From contig JBDNFD010000003.1 in NCBI GenBank assembly GCA_041689995.1, positions 1 through 36,757 of the forward strand: DNA of 36,757 bases. Direction: 5' to 3'. The translations under genes were made by a program, and so were the position numbers. Of this stretch, positions 17,181-24,959 are shown piece after piece. The notes below the pieces were generated by a model, which saw only the letters and a program-made list of their open reading frames with translations, did not search any database and was not told the DNA's origin. Position 1 is the stretch's first letter; each line of letters opens with the position of its first letter. This DNA is from DASSWG01 sp041689995 (GTDB taxonomy: Bacteria > Bacteroidota > Bacteroidia > Flavobacteriales > Flavobacteriaceae).

Positions 17181-17696
17181 TTAAATGCCGTTGATTTCTT
17201 TGCGTAGTTTTTTCAGCGCTCCATAAATCCGTTTTTCAACGGCTTTTTTTGAAATTCCCAAGAGTTCCGCGATTTCCTGATGTTTTTTTCCTTCCGCTCG
17301 GTTCATTAAAAAGGCGACCCGCTGAGCCTCGCTTAAATTGGCCAAAGCTGCTTGATATTTTTTTAAATACTCGATTTCTTCCAGAATAAATTGAGGATCT
17401 TGGTGGTCGGTGTGCTCCTTTTTTTGATTTTGAAATTTCAACACCACTTTCTCATGTTTTATAGCATTCAAAACTTGGTTGTTGGCTACGGTGAACAAAA
17501 AACTTTTGGCTTTTTCAGGCGGAACTTCTTTGCATTTTTTCCAGAGTTTCATAAAAGCTTCTTGCACATGATCTTCTGGGTTCAAACGTTCCCCGAATTT
17601 GTAGTACAGAAAATCATGCAAGTTTTTGGCGTGCTTTTTATAAAGCGTCGCAAAAACGGATTCTTCACAAACGTGCTCTTGTAGTTTTCTGGTCAT
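17181..17696 (-). CDS. ECF-type RNA polymerase sigma factor (FecI-like)
   Basis: The 171-aa product has sigma region 2 at about 15-85 (YKKHAKNLHDFLYYKFGE; EDHVQEAFMKLWKK; FLFTVANNQVLNAIKH) and region 4 at about 108-165 (LANLSEAQRVAFLMNRAEG; HQEIAELLGISKKAVEKRI). It is followed by fecR and the STN-domain TonB receptor, the classical cell-surface signalling set. It should therefore direct transcription of the receptor gene when the signal arrives. The start is the ATG at 17694-17696, just after a candidate -7 element. Nothing is missing compared with the family. Confidence 0.95.
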   Translation of the reverse strand: MTRKLQEHVCEESVFATLYKKHAKNLHDFLYYKFGERLNPEDHVQEAFMKLWKKCKEVPPEKAKSFLFTVANNQVLNAIKHEKVVLKFQNQKKEHTDHQDPQFILEEIEYLKKYQAALANLSEAQRVAFLMNRAEGKKHQEIAELLGISKKAVEKRIYGALKKLRKEINGI

Positions 17697-17713
17697 GAAA
17701 TTCGGTTCGTCCG

Positions 17714-17721
17714 CAAATGTA
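17714..17721 (-). promoter_or_regulatory. candidate -7 element for the sigma/FecR/receptor operon
   Basis: The minus strand reads TACATTTG, an exact TAnnTTTG match, 17 nt before the sigma-factor ATG. A TTTG lies 22 nt upstream of it, slightly wider than the usual 19-21. Because it looks like a housekeeping promoter, the sigma gene may be transcribed constitutively at a basal level. Confidence 0.55.
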
Positions 17722-17910
17722 GAAAAAATTTAAAGTTTGAGGACAAAGTTCAAAATTCAAAGGCGGAATTTAAAATATTTCAGCATTCGAAAGATATAAA
17801 TCAGAAGGATGATGAAAATTTAACAAGAGCTAGGGTGGGATTTATTTCCTTTTGATTGTTATATACATATAAAAACATTTTAGTTAAACAGTTTTTATTT
17901 TTAGAGGGGA

Positions 17911-17942
17911 AAAGACCGTTGCCAATCAGACGGTCTTTTTTT
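17911..17942 (+). terminator. orphan rho-independent terminator
   Basis: Stem aaagaccgt (17911-17919) pairs with acggtcttt (17930-17938), 9 perfect bp with a 10-nt loop, and is followed by a run of T. No annotated plus-strand gene ends upstream of it. Confidence 0.75.
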
Positions 17943-18102
17943 TATGGCGAATTCGTAAAGAAAAGAAATATATTTTAATAGAGATCAGCGGATAGCTTAA
18001 ACCCCGAAAATGCTCAGAAAATAGTTCGGGAATGAAATAAAAGTATCCAAATAACCTCGACATTCCGAATTTTTGGAGGTCGGGTTTTTTGTTTACCAAT
18101 TC

Positions 18103-18133
18103 TTTACCGTTCAATTTCAAATCCGTAAATTTG
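18103..18133 (+). promoter_or_regulatory. ffh promoter, Bacteroidota type
   Basis: TTTA (18103-18106) and TAAATTTG (18126-18133) are separated by 19 nt. This fits the -33/-7 consensus well and leaves a leader of about 60 nt before the ffh ATG at 18198. Confidence 0.65.
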
Positions 18134-18197
18134 CAGCCTATCTTGCCTAAGGGCAGGATTTTCAGATTACAGTGAATAGTCAAAAAATTGAAGATTT

Positions 18198-19526
18198 ATG
18201 TTCGATAATTTAAGCGATAAACTCGATAAAGCGTTCCATATCCTAAAAGGGCATGGACAGATCACCGAAATCAACGTGGCGGAAACCCTCAAAGAAGTCC
18301 GCCGGGCTTTGGTGGATGCCGATGTAAACTATAAAATCGCCAAAGAATTCACCGCCGTAGTAAAGGAAAAAGCATTGGGTCAAAATGTGCTTTCCAACCT
18401 GAAACCTGGGCAGTTGATGGTGAAAATTGTAAAAGATGAATTAACGGGACTAATGGGCGGCGAGGCGGAGGGAATCAATCTTTCCGGAAACCCAAGCTTG
18501 ATCTTGATGTCCGGTTTGCAAGGTAGTGGTAAAACTACTTTCTCTGGAAAATTGGCCCTTTACTTAAAAAATAAAAAAGCCAAGAAACCTTTGTTGGTGG
18601 CTTGCGACGTTTACCGTCCGGCTGCAATCGATCAATTGCACGTTGTTGGGGAGCAAATTGGGGTGGAAGTATTTTCCGAACGTGAAAATACCGATCCTGT
18701 TTCCATCGCGAAAAATGCGATTGCATACGCGAAACAAAACGGGCATAATGTGGTGATCATTGATACTGCTGGCCGCTTGGCTGTTGATGAAGCGATGATG
18801 GCGGAGATTTCAAATATCCATAAAGCCATTCAGCCGCAAGAAACGTTGTTCGTAGTGGATTCCATGACCGGGCAAGATGCCGTGAACACGGCGAAAGCCT
18901 TCAACGACATCCTGAATTTTGACGGGGTGATCTTGACGAAGCTCGACGGTGATACCCGAGGTGGTGCTGCAATCTCCATTAAATCTGTGGTGAACAAACC
19001 CATAAAATTCATCGGAACGGGTGAAAAAATGGATGCGATTGATGTGTTTTATCCTTCTCGAATGGCGGAACGGATTTTGGGAATGGGTGATGTGATTTCC
19101 TTGGTGGAACGTGCTCAGGAACAATATGATGAAGAAGAGGCCAGAAAAATTCAGAAGAAAATTGCCAAGAACCAATTTGGTTTCGATGATTTTCTGAACC
19201 AGATTCAGCAGGTGAAGAAAATGGGGAATATGAAAGACCTGATGGGAATGATTCCCGGTGCTGGAAAAATGATGAAAAATATTGATGTTGATGATGATGC
19301 GTTCAAAGGCGTTGAAGCAATTATTCATTCCATGACCCCTGAAGAACGCGCACAACCCAAGATAATCGATCCAAGTCGAAAAAAACGTATTGGAAAAGGT
19401 TCGGGAACCTCGGTGCAGGAAGTGAATCAATTGCTGAAACAATTTCAACAAATGAGCAAAATGATGAAAATGATGCAAGGCGGCGGCGGAAAGAAGATGA
19501 TGCAGATGATGAAGGGAATGAAATAA
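18198..19526 (+). CDS. ffh: signal recognition particle protein Ffh
   Basis: This is the SRP54-type GTPase that binds signal sequences and 4.5S RNA and delivers ribosomes to FtsY and SecYEG. The 442-aa product has the N domain (1-90) and the G domain with GLQGSGKT (106-113), DTAGR (189-193) and TKLDGDTRGG (247-256). The C-terminal Met-rich M domain ends in KMMKMMQGGGGKKMMQMMKG. Length is normal. No SRP RNA gene was seen nearby. folD follows 50 bp downstream on the same strand. Confidence 0.98.
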   Translation: MFDNLSDKLDKAFHILKGHGQITEINVAETLKEVRRALVDADVNYKIAKEFTAVVKEKALGQNVLSNLKPGQLMVKIVKDELTGLMGGEAEGINLSGNPSLILMSGLQGSGKTTFSGKLALYLKNKKAKKPLLVACDVYRPAAIDQLHVVGEQIGVEVFSERENTDPVSIAKNAIAYAKQNGHNVVIIDTAGRLAVDEAMMAEISNIHKAIQPQETLFVVDSMTGQDAVNTAKAFNDILNFDGVILTKLDGDTRGGAAISIKSVVNKPIKFIGTGEKMDAIDVFYPSRMAERILGMGDVISLVERAQEQYDEEEARKIQKKIAKNQFGFDDFLNQIQQVKKMGNMKDLMGMIPGAGKMMKNIDVDDDAFKGVEAIIHSMTPEERAQPKIIDPSRKKRIGKGSGTSVQEVNQLLKQFQQMSKMMKMMQGGGGKKMMQMMKGMK

Positions 19527-19576
19527 TATCAATAGGTAGTTTCTTTTTGAAAAGAAAATTGATTTAAGACAATAAA

Positions 19577-20452
19577 ATGACCATACTCGACGGAAGAAAA
19601 GTCAGCAATGACATAAAAGATGAAATTGCCGAAAAAGTTTCCAAAATGAAACAACGCGGGGAAAAAGTCCCACATTTAGCAGCGTTAATTGTGGGAAATG
19701 ATGGCGCAAGTTTGACTTATGTTGCGAGTAAGGTGAAATCTTGCGAACGGGTCGGATTTGAATCTACTTTGGTGAAATTGCCAGAAACCATCAGCGAACT
19801 AGAACTGCTGAAAAAAATTGAAGAATTCAACAACGATGACAATATAGACGGTTTTATCGTACAGCTTCCATTGCCAAAACAAATCGACACTCAAAAAGTG
19901 ATTATGGCAATAAATCCGAGCAAGGATGTTGACGGGTTTCATCCTATGAATTTTGGAAAAATGGCTTTGGATATGACCACTTTTATTCCAGCCACACCTT
20001 TTGGGATTTTAGAACTTTTGGAACGTTACAATGTAGATACCAAAGGAAAACATACGGTGGTCATTGGACGTAGCCATATTGTCGGACGGCCGATGAGCAT
20101 TCTAATGGGAAGAAAGGGCTGGCCAGGAAATTCCACCGTCACATTGACCCACAGCCATACCAAAAATATCACCCAGATCATAAGCCAGGCAGATATTGTG
20201 ATTTCAGCCTTGGGAATCCCCAATTTTGTGAAAGCTGAAATGGTTCGTGATAATGCCGTGGTGATCGATGTTGGGATTACCCGCGTTCCGGACGAAACCA
20301 AGAAAGCAGGCTACCGACTTGCAGGCGACGTTGATTTTGAAAATGTGAGCAAAAAAGCTTCTTTTATTACGCCGGTTCCGGGTGGGGTGGGACCGATGAC
20401 AATCGCTATGTTGCTGAAAAACACACTATTGGCACGAGAACGAAGAAAATAA
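19577..20452 (+). CDS. folD: bifunctional methylenetetrahydrofolate dehydrogenase / methenyltetrahydrofolate cyclohydrolase
   Basis: FolD interconverts 5,10-methylene-, 5,10-methenyl- and 10-formyl-tetrahydrofolate, supplying one-carbon units for purines and initiator tRNA. The 291-aa product shows the catalytic YVASK motif (Tyr48, Lys52), QLPLP (96-100), DVDGFHPMN (117-125), the NADP loop GRSHIVGRPM and the C-terminal PGGVGPMTIAMLL. All key residues are present and the length is usual. It is downstream of ffh and convergent with the YkvA gene. Confidence 0.98.
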   Translation: MTILDGRKVSNDIKDEIAEKVSKMKQRGEKVPHLAALIVGNDGASLTYVASKVKSCERVGFESTLVKLPETISELELLKKIEEFNNDDNIDGFIVQLPLPKQIDTQKVIMAINPSKDVDGFHPMNFGKMALDMTTFIPATPFGILELLERYNVDTKGKHTVVIGRSHIVGRPMSILMGRKGWPGNSTVTLTHSHTKNITQIISQADIVISALGIPNFVKAEMVRDNAVVIDVGITRVPDETKKAGYRLAGDVDFENVSKKASFITPVPGGVGPMTIAMLLKNTLLARERRK

Positions 20453-20529
20453 TTTTGCTGGATTTTCGTTCGGTCTTGTAGTTTGCCAATGCCGAATTTA
20501 TATTAAACACGGAATCAATTGCGCCATTA

Positions 20530-20925
20530 TCACTCTTCCAATTTCCAATCCAAATATTTATGCAGATCGCTTTCTATAAAACGCATGGCAATGGTAATTA
20601 CGCCGAGGTCATCGATGTAGCCGAGTCCTGGAATAAAATCGGGAACAATATCGAAAGGGTTCAAAACATATAATAGCGCAAAAACGATAGAAGCGATCGT
20701 GAACCAAGGGACTTGATTATAAATACCTTTTCGATAATCTTTCAGCATATTCAACATTAATTTCCCCAATTCCGTATATTTTTCGAGCATTCCCGAATTG
20801 GCCAATTTATTGTCGATCTGTTTTTCATTTTCCAATACTTCCGACAAATCTTTTTCATCCATTTTCTTCCCCTGTTTTTCTACAAAAGTGTCATCAATGG
20901 TGGATGTTTTTTTCGAAAATTTCAT
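20530..20925 (-). CDS. YkvA / DUF1232 family protein
   Basis: The 131-aa product carries the DUF1232 signature in its second half: a hydrophobic segment then NPFDIVPDFIPGLGYIDDLG (about 92-111). The N-terminal 60 aa are charged and variable (MDEKDLSEVLENEKQIDNKL). The family is widespread, with membrane association and no established role. The ATG overlaps the stop of the upstream AI-2E-family gene by 4 nt (ATGA), which indicates translational coupling and perhaps a shared function. Confidence 0.9.
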   Translation of the reverse strand: MKFSKKTSTIDDTFVEKQGKKMDEKDLSEVLENEKQIDNKLANSGMLEKYTELGKLMLNMLKDYRKGIYNQVPWFTIASIVFALLYVLNPFDIVPDFIPGLGYIDDLGVITIAMRFIESDLHKYLDWKLEE

Positions 20926-21956
20926 AGTTCTTTATTTATGTTTTTAGTGTCCGTTTTTCCGTATTCTTTTTTATAAATTTTTAAAATAAGTAAGAAAAGT
21001 GATATTAAGAGTGGACCAAAAATCAGTCCAATAAATCCAAAAAGTGGCACGCCCACCACAACTCCGATAAGTGTTATTAATGGATGTACGTCATCTAACT
21101 TTCTCAGCAGATAAAGCCGAATAAGATTATCAGTTGAACCCACCACCACGAGGCCGTATATTAAGATATAGATGGCTTGTGAATTTTGTCCCTGTGCCAT
21201 CAGGAGGATCGTAACGGGAAGAATTCCCAGCAATGTGCCCACAAATGGGATCATGGAACCTATCGTGGTGATCGCAAACCAAAAAAATGGATTTGGAATG
21301 TCAAAAATAAGAAACCCAACAAGGGCGATGACGCCTTGAGAAATAGCTACCAACGGAATTCCGATAGCGTTGGCCCGAACCATGCTGGTGCTTTCTTGGG
21401 CAATCAATTGTAGGTTGTTATGCCCAATAGGGATATAATCGTCCAGAGTATTCCGCAATTCTTTTCGATTGATGAGCATGTAGTAAAGCATAAAATACAT
21501 AAGACCTATTGCGATGAACACTTCAAAAGTGCCACCTACCAAATTTTGTAAATTGCTGGAGACCCATGAGGTAATTTCCGTGGTGTTTATGTTGCCACTA
21601 ATATCATATCCAAACGAATCTTCGAGATTATTCATCAGGGATTTTACGGTTTGAATAACCTTCTCCGAATTTTCAACGGCTTTGCGCATTTTGGAGCCCA
21701 GCAACAAGATGATCCCCGCAATAGGCAGCAATATGCCGATGAAAGAAACAAACATCAAGAGACTCGCAGCCAGATTTTTGTTCCACCCCTTTTCCAGCAA
21801 TTTCCCCATCCAATTCCGGAATAACATATATAATGTCACCGCTCCCAAAACCCCAGATAAATAGGGAACCATTTCCCGGAATATCAAAATTCCCGTGGAT
21901 ATGATTAAAAGGAGAATAAACAGTTGTCTCACTAAAACTGGGGGAAGTTTTCCCAT
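20922..21956 (-). CDS. AI-2E family transporter (PerM/YdiK-like)
   Basis: The 344-aa product has about seven to eight membrane helices in the AI-2E family pattern: an N-terminal pair (LVRQLFILLLIISTGILIFREMV), a helical linker (MRKAVENSEKVIQTVKSLMNN) and a C-terminal bundle with VVVGSTDNLIRLYLL and HPLITLIGVVVGVPLFGFIG. Family members include TqsA (autoinducer-2 export) and sodium/proton antiporters, so the name does not prove the substrate. It starts 8 bp after the VOC gene and overlaps the YkvA gene by 4 nt. Confidence 0.92.
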   Translation of the reverse strand: MGKLPPVLVRQLFILLLIISTGILIFREMVPYLSGVLGAVTLYMLFRNWMGKLLEKGWNKNLAASLLMFVSFIGILLPIAGIILLLGSKMRKAVENSEKVIQTVKSLMNNLEDSFGYDISGNINTTEITSWVSSNLQNLVGGTFEVFIAIGLMYFMLYYMLINRKELRNTLDDYIPIGHNNLQLIAQESTSMVRANAIGIPLVAISQGVIALVGFLIFDIPNPFFWFAITTIGSMIPFVGTLLGILPVTILLMAQGQNSQAIYILIYGLVVVGSTDNLIRLYLLRKLDDVHPLITLIGVVVGVPLFGFIGLIFGPLLISLFLLILKIYKKEYGKTDTKNINKEL

Positions 21957-21964
21957 AAATTTAT

Positions 21965-22393
21965 TTATTTGGCGAATAATTGATCAATATTTTTAAATGC
22001 TTTGAATTCCAATGAATTTCCAGATGGATCATGAAAGAACATAGTGGACTGCTCTCCGGTTTCTCCTTGAAAACGTACACAGGGTTCAATGATAAATGAA
22101 ATTTTATTCATCTTCAAATGATCTGCAAATTTGTGAAAATCCGTCCATGATAACACGACACCGAAATGTGGGATCGGCACTTGTTTTCCGTCCACATTAC
22201 CGCAAGCAGCTGCGGAATTTTTTTCTGGATTCTTCTGTTCATGTAAAACCAATTGATGACCAAAAAAGTCGAAATCGATCCAATGTTCGCTACTCCGACC
22301 TTCTTTGAAACCTAGAATATCCCGATAGAACCGTCCGTTAGTTTCAAGATTATCTACTGGAATAGCCAAGTGAAAAGGTGAAAGCACGGACAT
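21965..22393 (-). CDS. VOC family protein (glyoxalase-like)
   Basis: The 142-aa product is one vicinal-oxygen-chelate domain made of two beta-alpha-beta-beta-beta modules. The first opens SPFHLAIPVDNLETNGRFYRD and the second PHFGVVLSWTDFHKFADHL. Candidate metal ligands are His8, the HQLVLHE histidines, His in PHFGVV and Glu in GNSLEFKAF. Members act as glyoxalases, dioxygenases or antibiotic-binding proteins, and the reaction cannot be told here. It lies 61 bp after rluF and 8 bp before the AI-2E-family gene on the same strand. Confidence 0.88.
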   Translation of the reverse strand: MSVLSPFHLAIPVDNLETNGRFYRDILGFKEGRSSEHWIDFDFFGHQLVLHEQKNPEKNSAAACGNVDGKQVPIPHFGVVLSWTDFHKFADHLKMNKISFIIEPCVRFQGETGEQSTMFFHDPSGNSLEFKAFKNIDQLFAK

Positions 22394-22454
22394 ATTATTT
22401 TGTTTCGTAAGTTACTTCAAAAAATTACAAAAACCTTAAATATTTGTTAGGATA

Positions 22455-23207
22455 TTACATCTTTTTTGGCTGTTCAGGGCCTTCTTCGGATTTTTGTGAA
22501 CCATCCAATAATTTGTTCATTTCCGAGAGTTCCGTCGAGGTCAGATCTCGATATTTACCAACGGGGGCATCCAACAAAATATTCATGATCCGGATGCGTT
22601 TCAGAGCAATTACTTCGTAACCTAAATATTCGCACATTCTGCGAATTTGTCGATTCAGGCCTTGTGTAAGCACCATTCGAAATGTGTGGTTGCTCAGTCG
22701 TTCCACTTCACATTTTTTCGTCACCGTATCCAAAATGGGAATTCCGTTCTGCATCCGCTCAATAAAATCAGGATTTATCAAACGATCGACGGTCACAATA
22801 TATTCTTTCCCGTGGTTATTTTTTGATCGGAGAATTTTGTTCACAATATCACCATCATTGGTCAGCAAAATCAATCCCTCGCTCGCTTTGTCCAATCTTC
22901 CTATTGGGAAAATCCGAGTGGGGTAATTAATGAAATCAATAATATTGTCCTTTTCTACGCCAGTATCTGTAGTGCAAACAATCCCAATGGGTTTGTTGAA
23001 TGCTAAATAAACCGGCTTTTCGCGAGAGGTGCCAACCAATTTTCCATCGACCCGAACCTCAGCCGAAGAGTCTATTTTTGTGCCCATTTCCAGAAGCTTT
23101 CCATTAATGGTCACCCGGCCTTCCTCGATGAGTTTATCGGCGGCACGGCGCGAACAATAACCAATTTCACTGAGGTATTTGTTGATGCGCGTAAGTTTAT
23201 TTTCCAA
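22455..23207 (-). CDS. rluF: 23S rRNA pseudouridine synthase, RluF type
   Basis: RluF makes pseudouridine at position 2604 of 23S rRNA (E. coli numbering). The 250-aa product has an N-terminal S4 RNA-binding domain (RINKYLSEIGYCSRRAADKL) and a RsuA/RluF-type catalytic domain with GRLDKASEGLILLTNDGD, in which Asp is catalytic. The later motif GLNRQIRRMCEYLGYEV is also present. The start is a TTG at 23205-23207: an in-frame TAA lies seven codons upstream, and the next Met is at residue 42, inside the S4 domain. A 20-bp palindrome holding a -7 element lies 37 bp upstream. Confidence 0.92.
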   Translation of the reverse strand: MENKLTRINKYLSEIGYCSRRAADKLIEEGRVTINGKLLEMGTKIDSSAEVRVDGKLVGTSREKPVYLAFNKPIGIVCTTDTGVEKDNIIDFINYPTRIFPIGRLDKASEGLILLTNDGDIVNKILRSKNNHGKEYIVTVDRLINPDFIERMQNGIPILDTVTKKCEVERLSNHTFRMVLTQGLNRQIRRMCEYLGYEVIALKRIRIMNILLDAPVGKYRDLTSTELSEMNKLLDGSQKSEEGPEQPKKM

Positions 23208-23243
23208 AAAGCTGTTTTTTAAATGTTATTTTCAAACGAAGGT

Positions 23244-23263
23244 TTTACTTTTGCAAAAGTAAA
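23244..23263. promoter_or_regulatory. 20-bp perfect palindrome with a -7 element on each strand, upstream of rluF
   Basis: TTTACTTTTG (23244-23253) is followed directly by its exact reverse complement (23254-23263). Each half includes TACTTTTG, an exact TAnnTTTG -7 element, so the site could fire in both directions or serve as an operator that covers the promoter. The minus-strand copy would give rluF a leader of about 40 nt. No plus-strand gene starts directly downstream of the other copy. Confidence 0.65.
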
Positions 23264-23295
23264 CTTTGTTCCCATTTTTTCGGAAATAACGAGCT

Positions 23296-23478
23296 TTAGT
23301 CATCGGTATCTTTCCGACGCTTCAAAAGCCCGATTCCAGACAGGAAAAAAATAAACCCTACAATTGCGGGCGCCCAAGGGCTCATTCCCAAAGAAATACT
23401 TCCAAAAATTCCGAATATGCCGGCAATCAGTGCGGCCATTCCCACGACGGTCAAAATCATTCCGAGTATTTTTATCAT
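23296..23478 (-). CDS. 60-aa two-helix membrane protein
   Basis: The product has two hydrophobic helices (IKILGMILTVVGMAALIAG and PWAPAIVGFIFFLSGIGLL) joined by a Gly/Ser-rich turn (FGIFGSISLGMS) and a charged tail (KRRKDTDD). It looks like a genuine small inner-membrane protein: the start is ATG, the composition is uniform and the gene is in line with its neighbours. The family and function are unknown. It is 88 bp upstream of rluF, on the same strand, with the palindrome lying between them. Confidence 0.65.
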   Translation of the reverse strand: MIKILGMILTVVGMAALIAGIFGIFGSISLGMSPWAPAIVGFIFFLSGIGLLKRRKDTDD

Positions 23479-23549
23479 AATCTAGAAATTTGGTTTGTTG
23501 TTAAAGACAGTGTTTTAATCCTCTCAATTTTTATACCTGAAATCTATTG

Positions 23550-24098
23550 CTAACCGATCCAGAAATAATTGATTTCTGCCGTTGGGGGGATTTGCGAAGC
23601 AGTTATGTTTTTACCCATATCGTCCCGAAATTCCGAGGGAAGTTCTTTTTTGTCAATGGTCACGTACGCATTTATTTCATCAATAAAAATAACAACCGCG
23701 TTCAAGGTATTTTCTGTTCGCGAAATATGGTAATTGGCCATAATATCCTTGAAAGTGCTTTCCGTTCCAAATCCTTCTTTGGTTTTGAAACGAGGATCAA
23801 TGATTTGGATATTCCCAATGGTGCTCGTAGAATCAAAATCCTGGACGGGGTCCAAACGCAATAATTTCGTTCCTTTTTTATCGAATATGAAAATTTCATT
23901 GCCGCTGTTGAACATGCCAGTACCTTTTGAAATTACAACAGAATCTTTCCAAAAAAGCGAATCTAGTTGCCGGACTTGAATATCTTTTGTTAACGAGCCA
24001 ATCGAGGAATTGCTTATAAGAAAAGGATCGTTTTTCTCCTTCTGACAAGAAAAGAGAAGCAACAAAAGAACACCTATTTTTATAACTGGGTTTTTCAT
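23550..24098 (-). CDS. lipoprotein of unknown function
   Basis: The 182-aa product should start at the ATG at 24096-24098, giving MKNPVIKIGVLLLLLFSCQKEK, a good lipoprotein signal with the lipobox LFSC. An upstream in-frame start would add 12 residues before the signal and is less likely. The mature part has alternating strands (SVVISKGTGMFNSGNEIFIF; NTLNAVVIFIDEINAYVTI) and a TIGNIQIIDPRFKTKEGFG segment. I do not recognise the family. It stands 71 bp upstream of the 60-aa gene and divergent from queE. Confidence 0.75.
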   Translation of the reverse strand: MKNPVIKIGVLLLLLFSCQKEKNDPFLISNSSIGSLTKDIQVRQLDSLFWKDSVVISKGTGMFNSGNEIFIFDKKGTKLLRLDPVQDFDSTSTIGNIQIIDPRFKTKEGFGTESTFKDIMANYHISRTENTLNAVVIFIDEINAYVTIDKKELPSEFRDDMGKNITASQIPPTAEINYFWIG

Positions 24099-24270
24099 AA
24101 ATATTGAAACGACCAAATTAGTTTCTACGCTCATTCTTTGGTTAGTTGAATAAAAAATTGATCATAAAAGTAAACATTGCATTTTTACTGTGAAAATTTA
24201 ATGGCTTTTTTTGCAATATTTTATCATTTCCAAAGGAAGAACATGCGTAAGAAACCAACCGGAAAATGAG

Positions 24271-24278
24271 TACCTTTG
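24271..24278 (+). promoter_or_regulatory. queE -7 element, placed for a leaderless transcript
   Basis: TACCTTTG matches TAnnTTTG exactly and ends only 6 nt before the queE ATG (24285). With the usual distance from -7 element to start site, the mRNA would begin at or within about 3 nt of the start codon. No clear -33 TTTG is visible. Confidence 0.6.
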
Positions 24279-24284
24279 CGGTCT

Positions 24285-24917
24285 ATGGCAAAAAATGTAG
24301 AAGATCAGTTGGTGTCGGAGGGAAAAATGTTGCCCCTTATGGAAGCTTTTTACACGATTCAAGGGGAAGGATTTCACAAAGGAACAGCCGCTTATTTCAT
24401 TAGGTTGGGCGGCTGTGATGTAGGCTGCCATTGGTGTGACGTGAAGGAAAGTTGGAATGCCGAACTACATCCGCCAACGGACACAAATCAGATTGTGGAA
24501 GAAGCGGTTAAATATAGTAATGTCGTGGTGGTTACCGGTGGCGAGCCATTAATGTGGGACATGACCGAACTCACCGGGCTATTGAAACAAAATAATGCAA
24601 AAATTCATATTGAAACTTCGGGTGCTTATCCGCTGACCGGAACTTGGGATTGGATCTGCTTGTCCCCAAAAAAAATGAAATTGCCCACAGAACAGATATA
24701 TGAAGTTGCGAACGAATTGAAAGTGATTGTTTTCAACAAACACGATTTTATTTTTGCCGAACAACAAGCGGCGAAAGTGAACAAGGATTGTATTTTATAT
24801 CTGCAACCAGAATGGAGCGTTCGTGAAAAAATAATACCGTTGATTGTGGAATTTATATTGAAAAATCCAAAATGGAAAGTTTCGCTTCAAACGCATAAAT
24901 ATTTGAATATCCCTTGA
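24285..24917 (+). CDS. queE: 7-carboxy-7-deazaguanine synthase
   Basis: QueE is a radical SAM enzyme that converts 6-carboxy-tetrahydropterin to 7-carboxy-7-deazaguanine in the queuosine pathway. The 210-aa product has the substrate loop FYTIQGEGFHKGTAAYFIRL, then the iron-sulphur motif C-x3-C-x2-C (Cys44, Cys48, Cys51 in CDVGCHWCD), GGEP (85-88) and HIETSGAYPL. The ATG at 24285 is chosen; a longer frame from a TTG at 24276 would overlap the -7 promoter element. No other queuosine genes are in the window. It is convergent with the DUF2911 gene. Confidence 0.95.
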   Translation: MAKNVEDQLVSEGKMLPLMEAFYTIQGEGFHKGTAAYFIRLGGCDVGCHWCDVKESWNAELHPPTDTNQIVEEAVKYSNVVVVTGGEPLMWDMTELTGLLKQNNAKIHIETSGAYPLTGTWDWICLSPKKMKLPTEQIYEVANELKVIVFNKHDFIFAEQQAAKVNKDCILYLQPEWSVREKIIPLIVEFILKNPKWKVSLQTHKYLNIP

Positions 24918-24959
24918 AGGAAAACCAAATGGAAGCCACTATATTTCTGGCAAATAATA

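Larger units (their letters stand above)
17697..18197. other. 501-bp non-coding gap between divergent sigma-factor gene and ffh
   Basis: No credible protein gene is visible here. The region holds the candidate sigma-operon promoter (17714-17721), a free-standing terminator hairpin pointing right (17911-17942), a weaker hairpin-plus-T-run around 18053-18090 and the ffh promoter (18103-18133). A terminator between two divergent genes ends neither of them, so a small plus-strand RNA starting within about 17740-17900 is possible. Confidence 0.5.

Noticed and set aside
17926..18183. 85-aa minus-strand open frame in the sigma-ffh gap
   Set aside because: It crosses the orphan terminator and the ffh promoter and has no protein-like features.
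18810..19532. 240-aa minus-strand open frame, rich in His
   Set aside because: It is fully antisense to ffh; its composition is the complement of the Met-rich M domain, and it has no recognisable motif.
20922..21956. Reading the AI-2E-family gene as a quorum-sensing exporter
   Set aside because: The family name covers antiporters and proteins of unknown substrate, and no LuxS or sensor gene is in the window.
24276..24284. Longer queE start (TTG at 24276)
   Set aside because: It lies inside an exact -7 promoter element; the ATG at 24285 gives the normal N-terminus.
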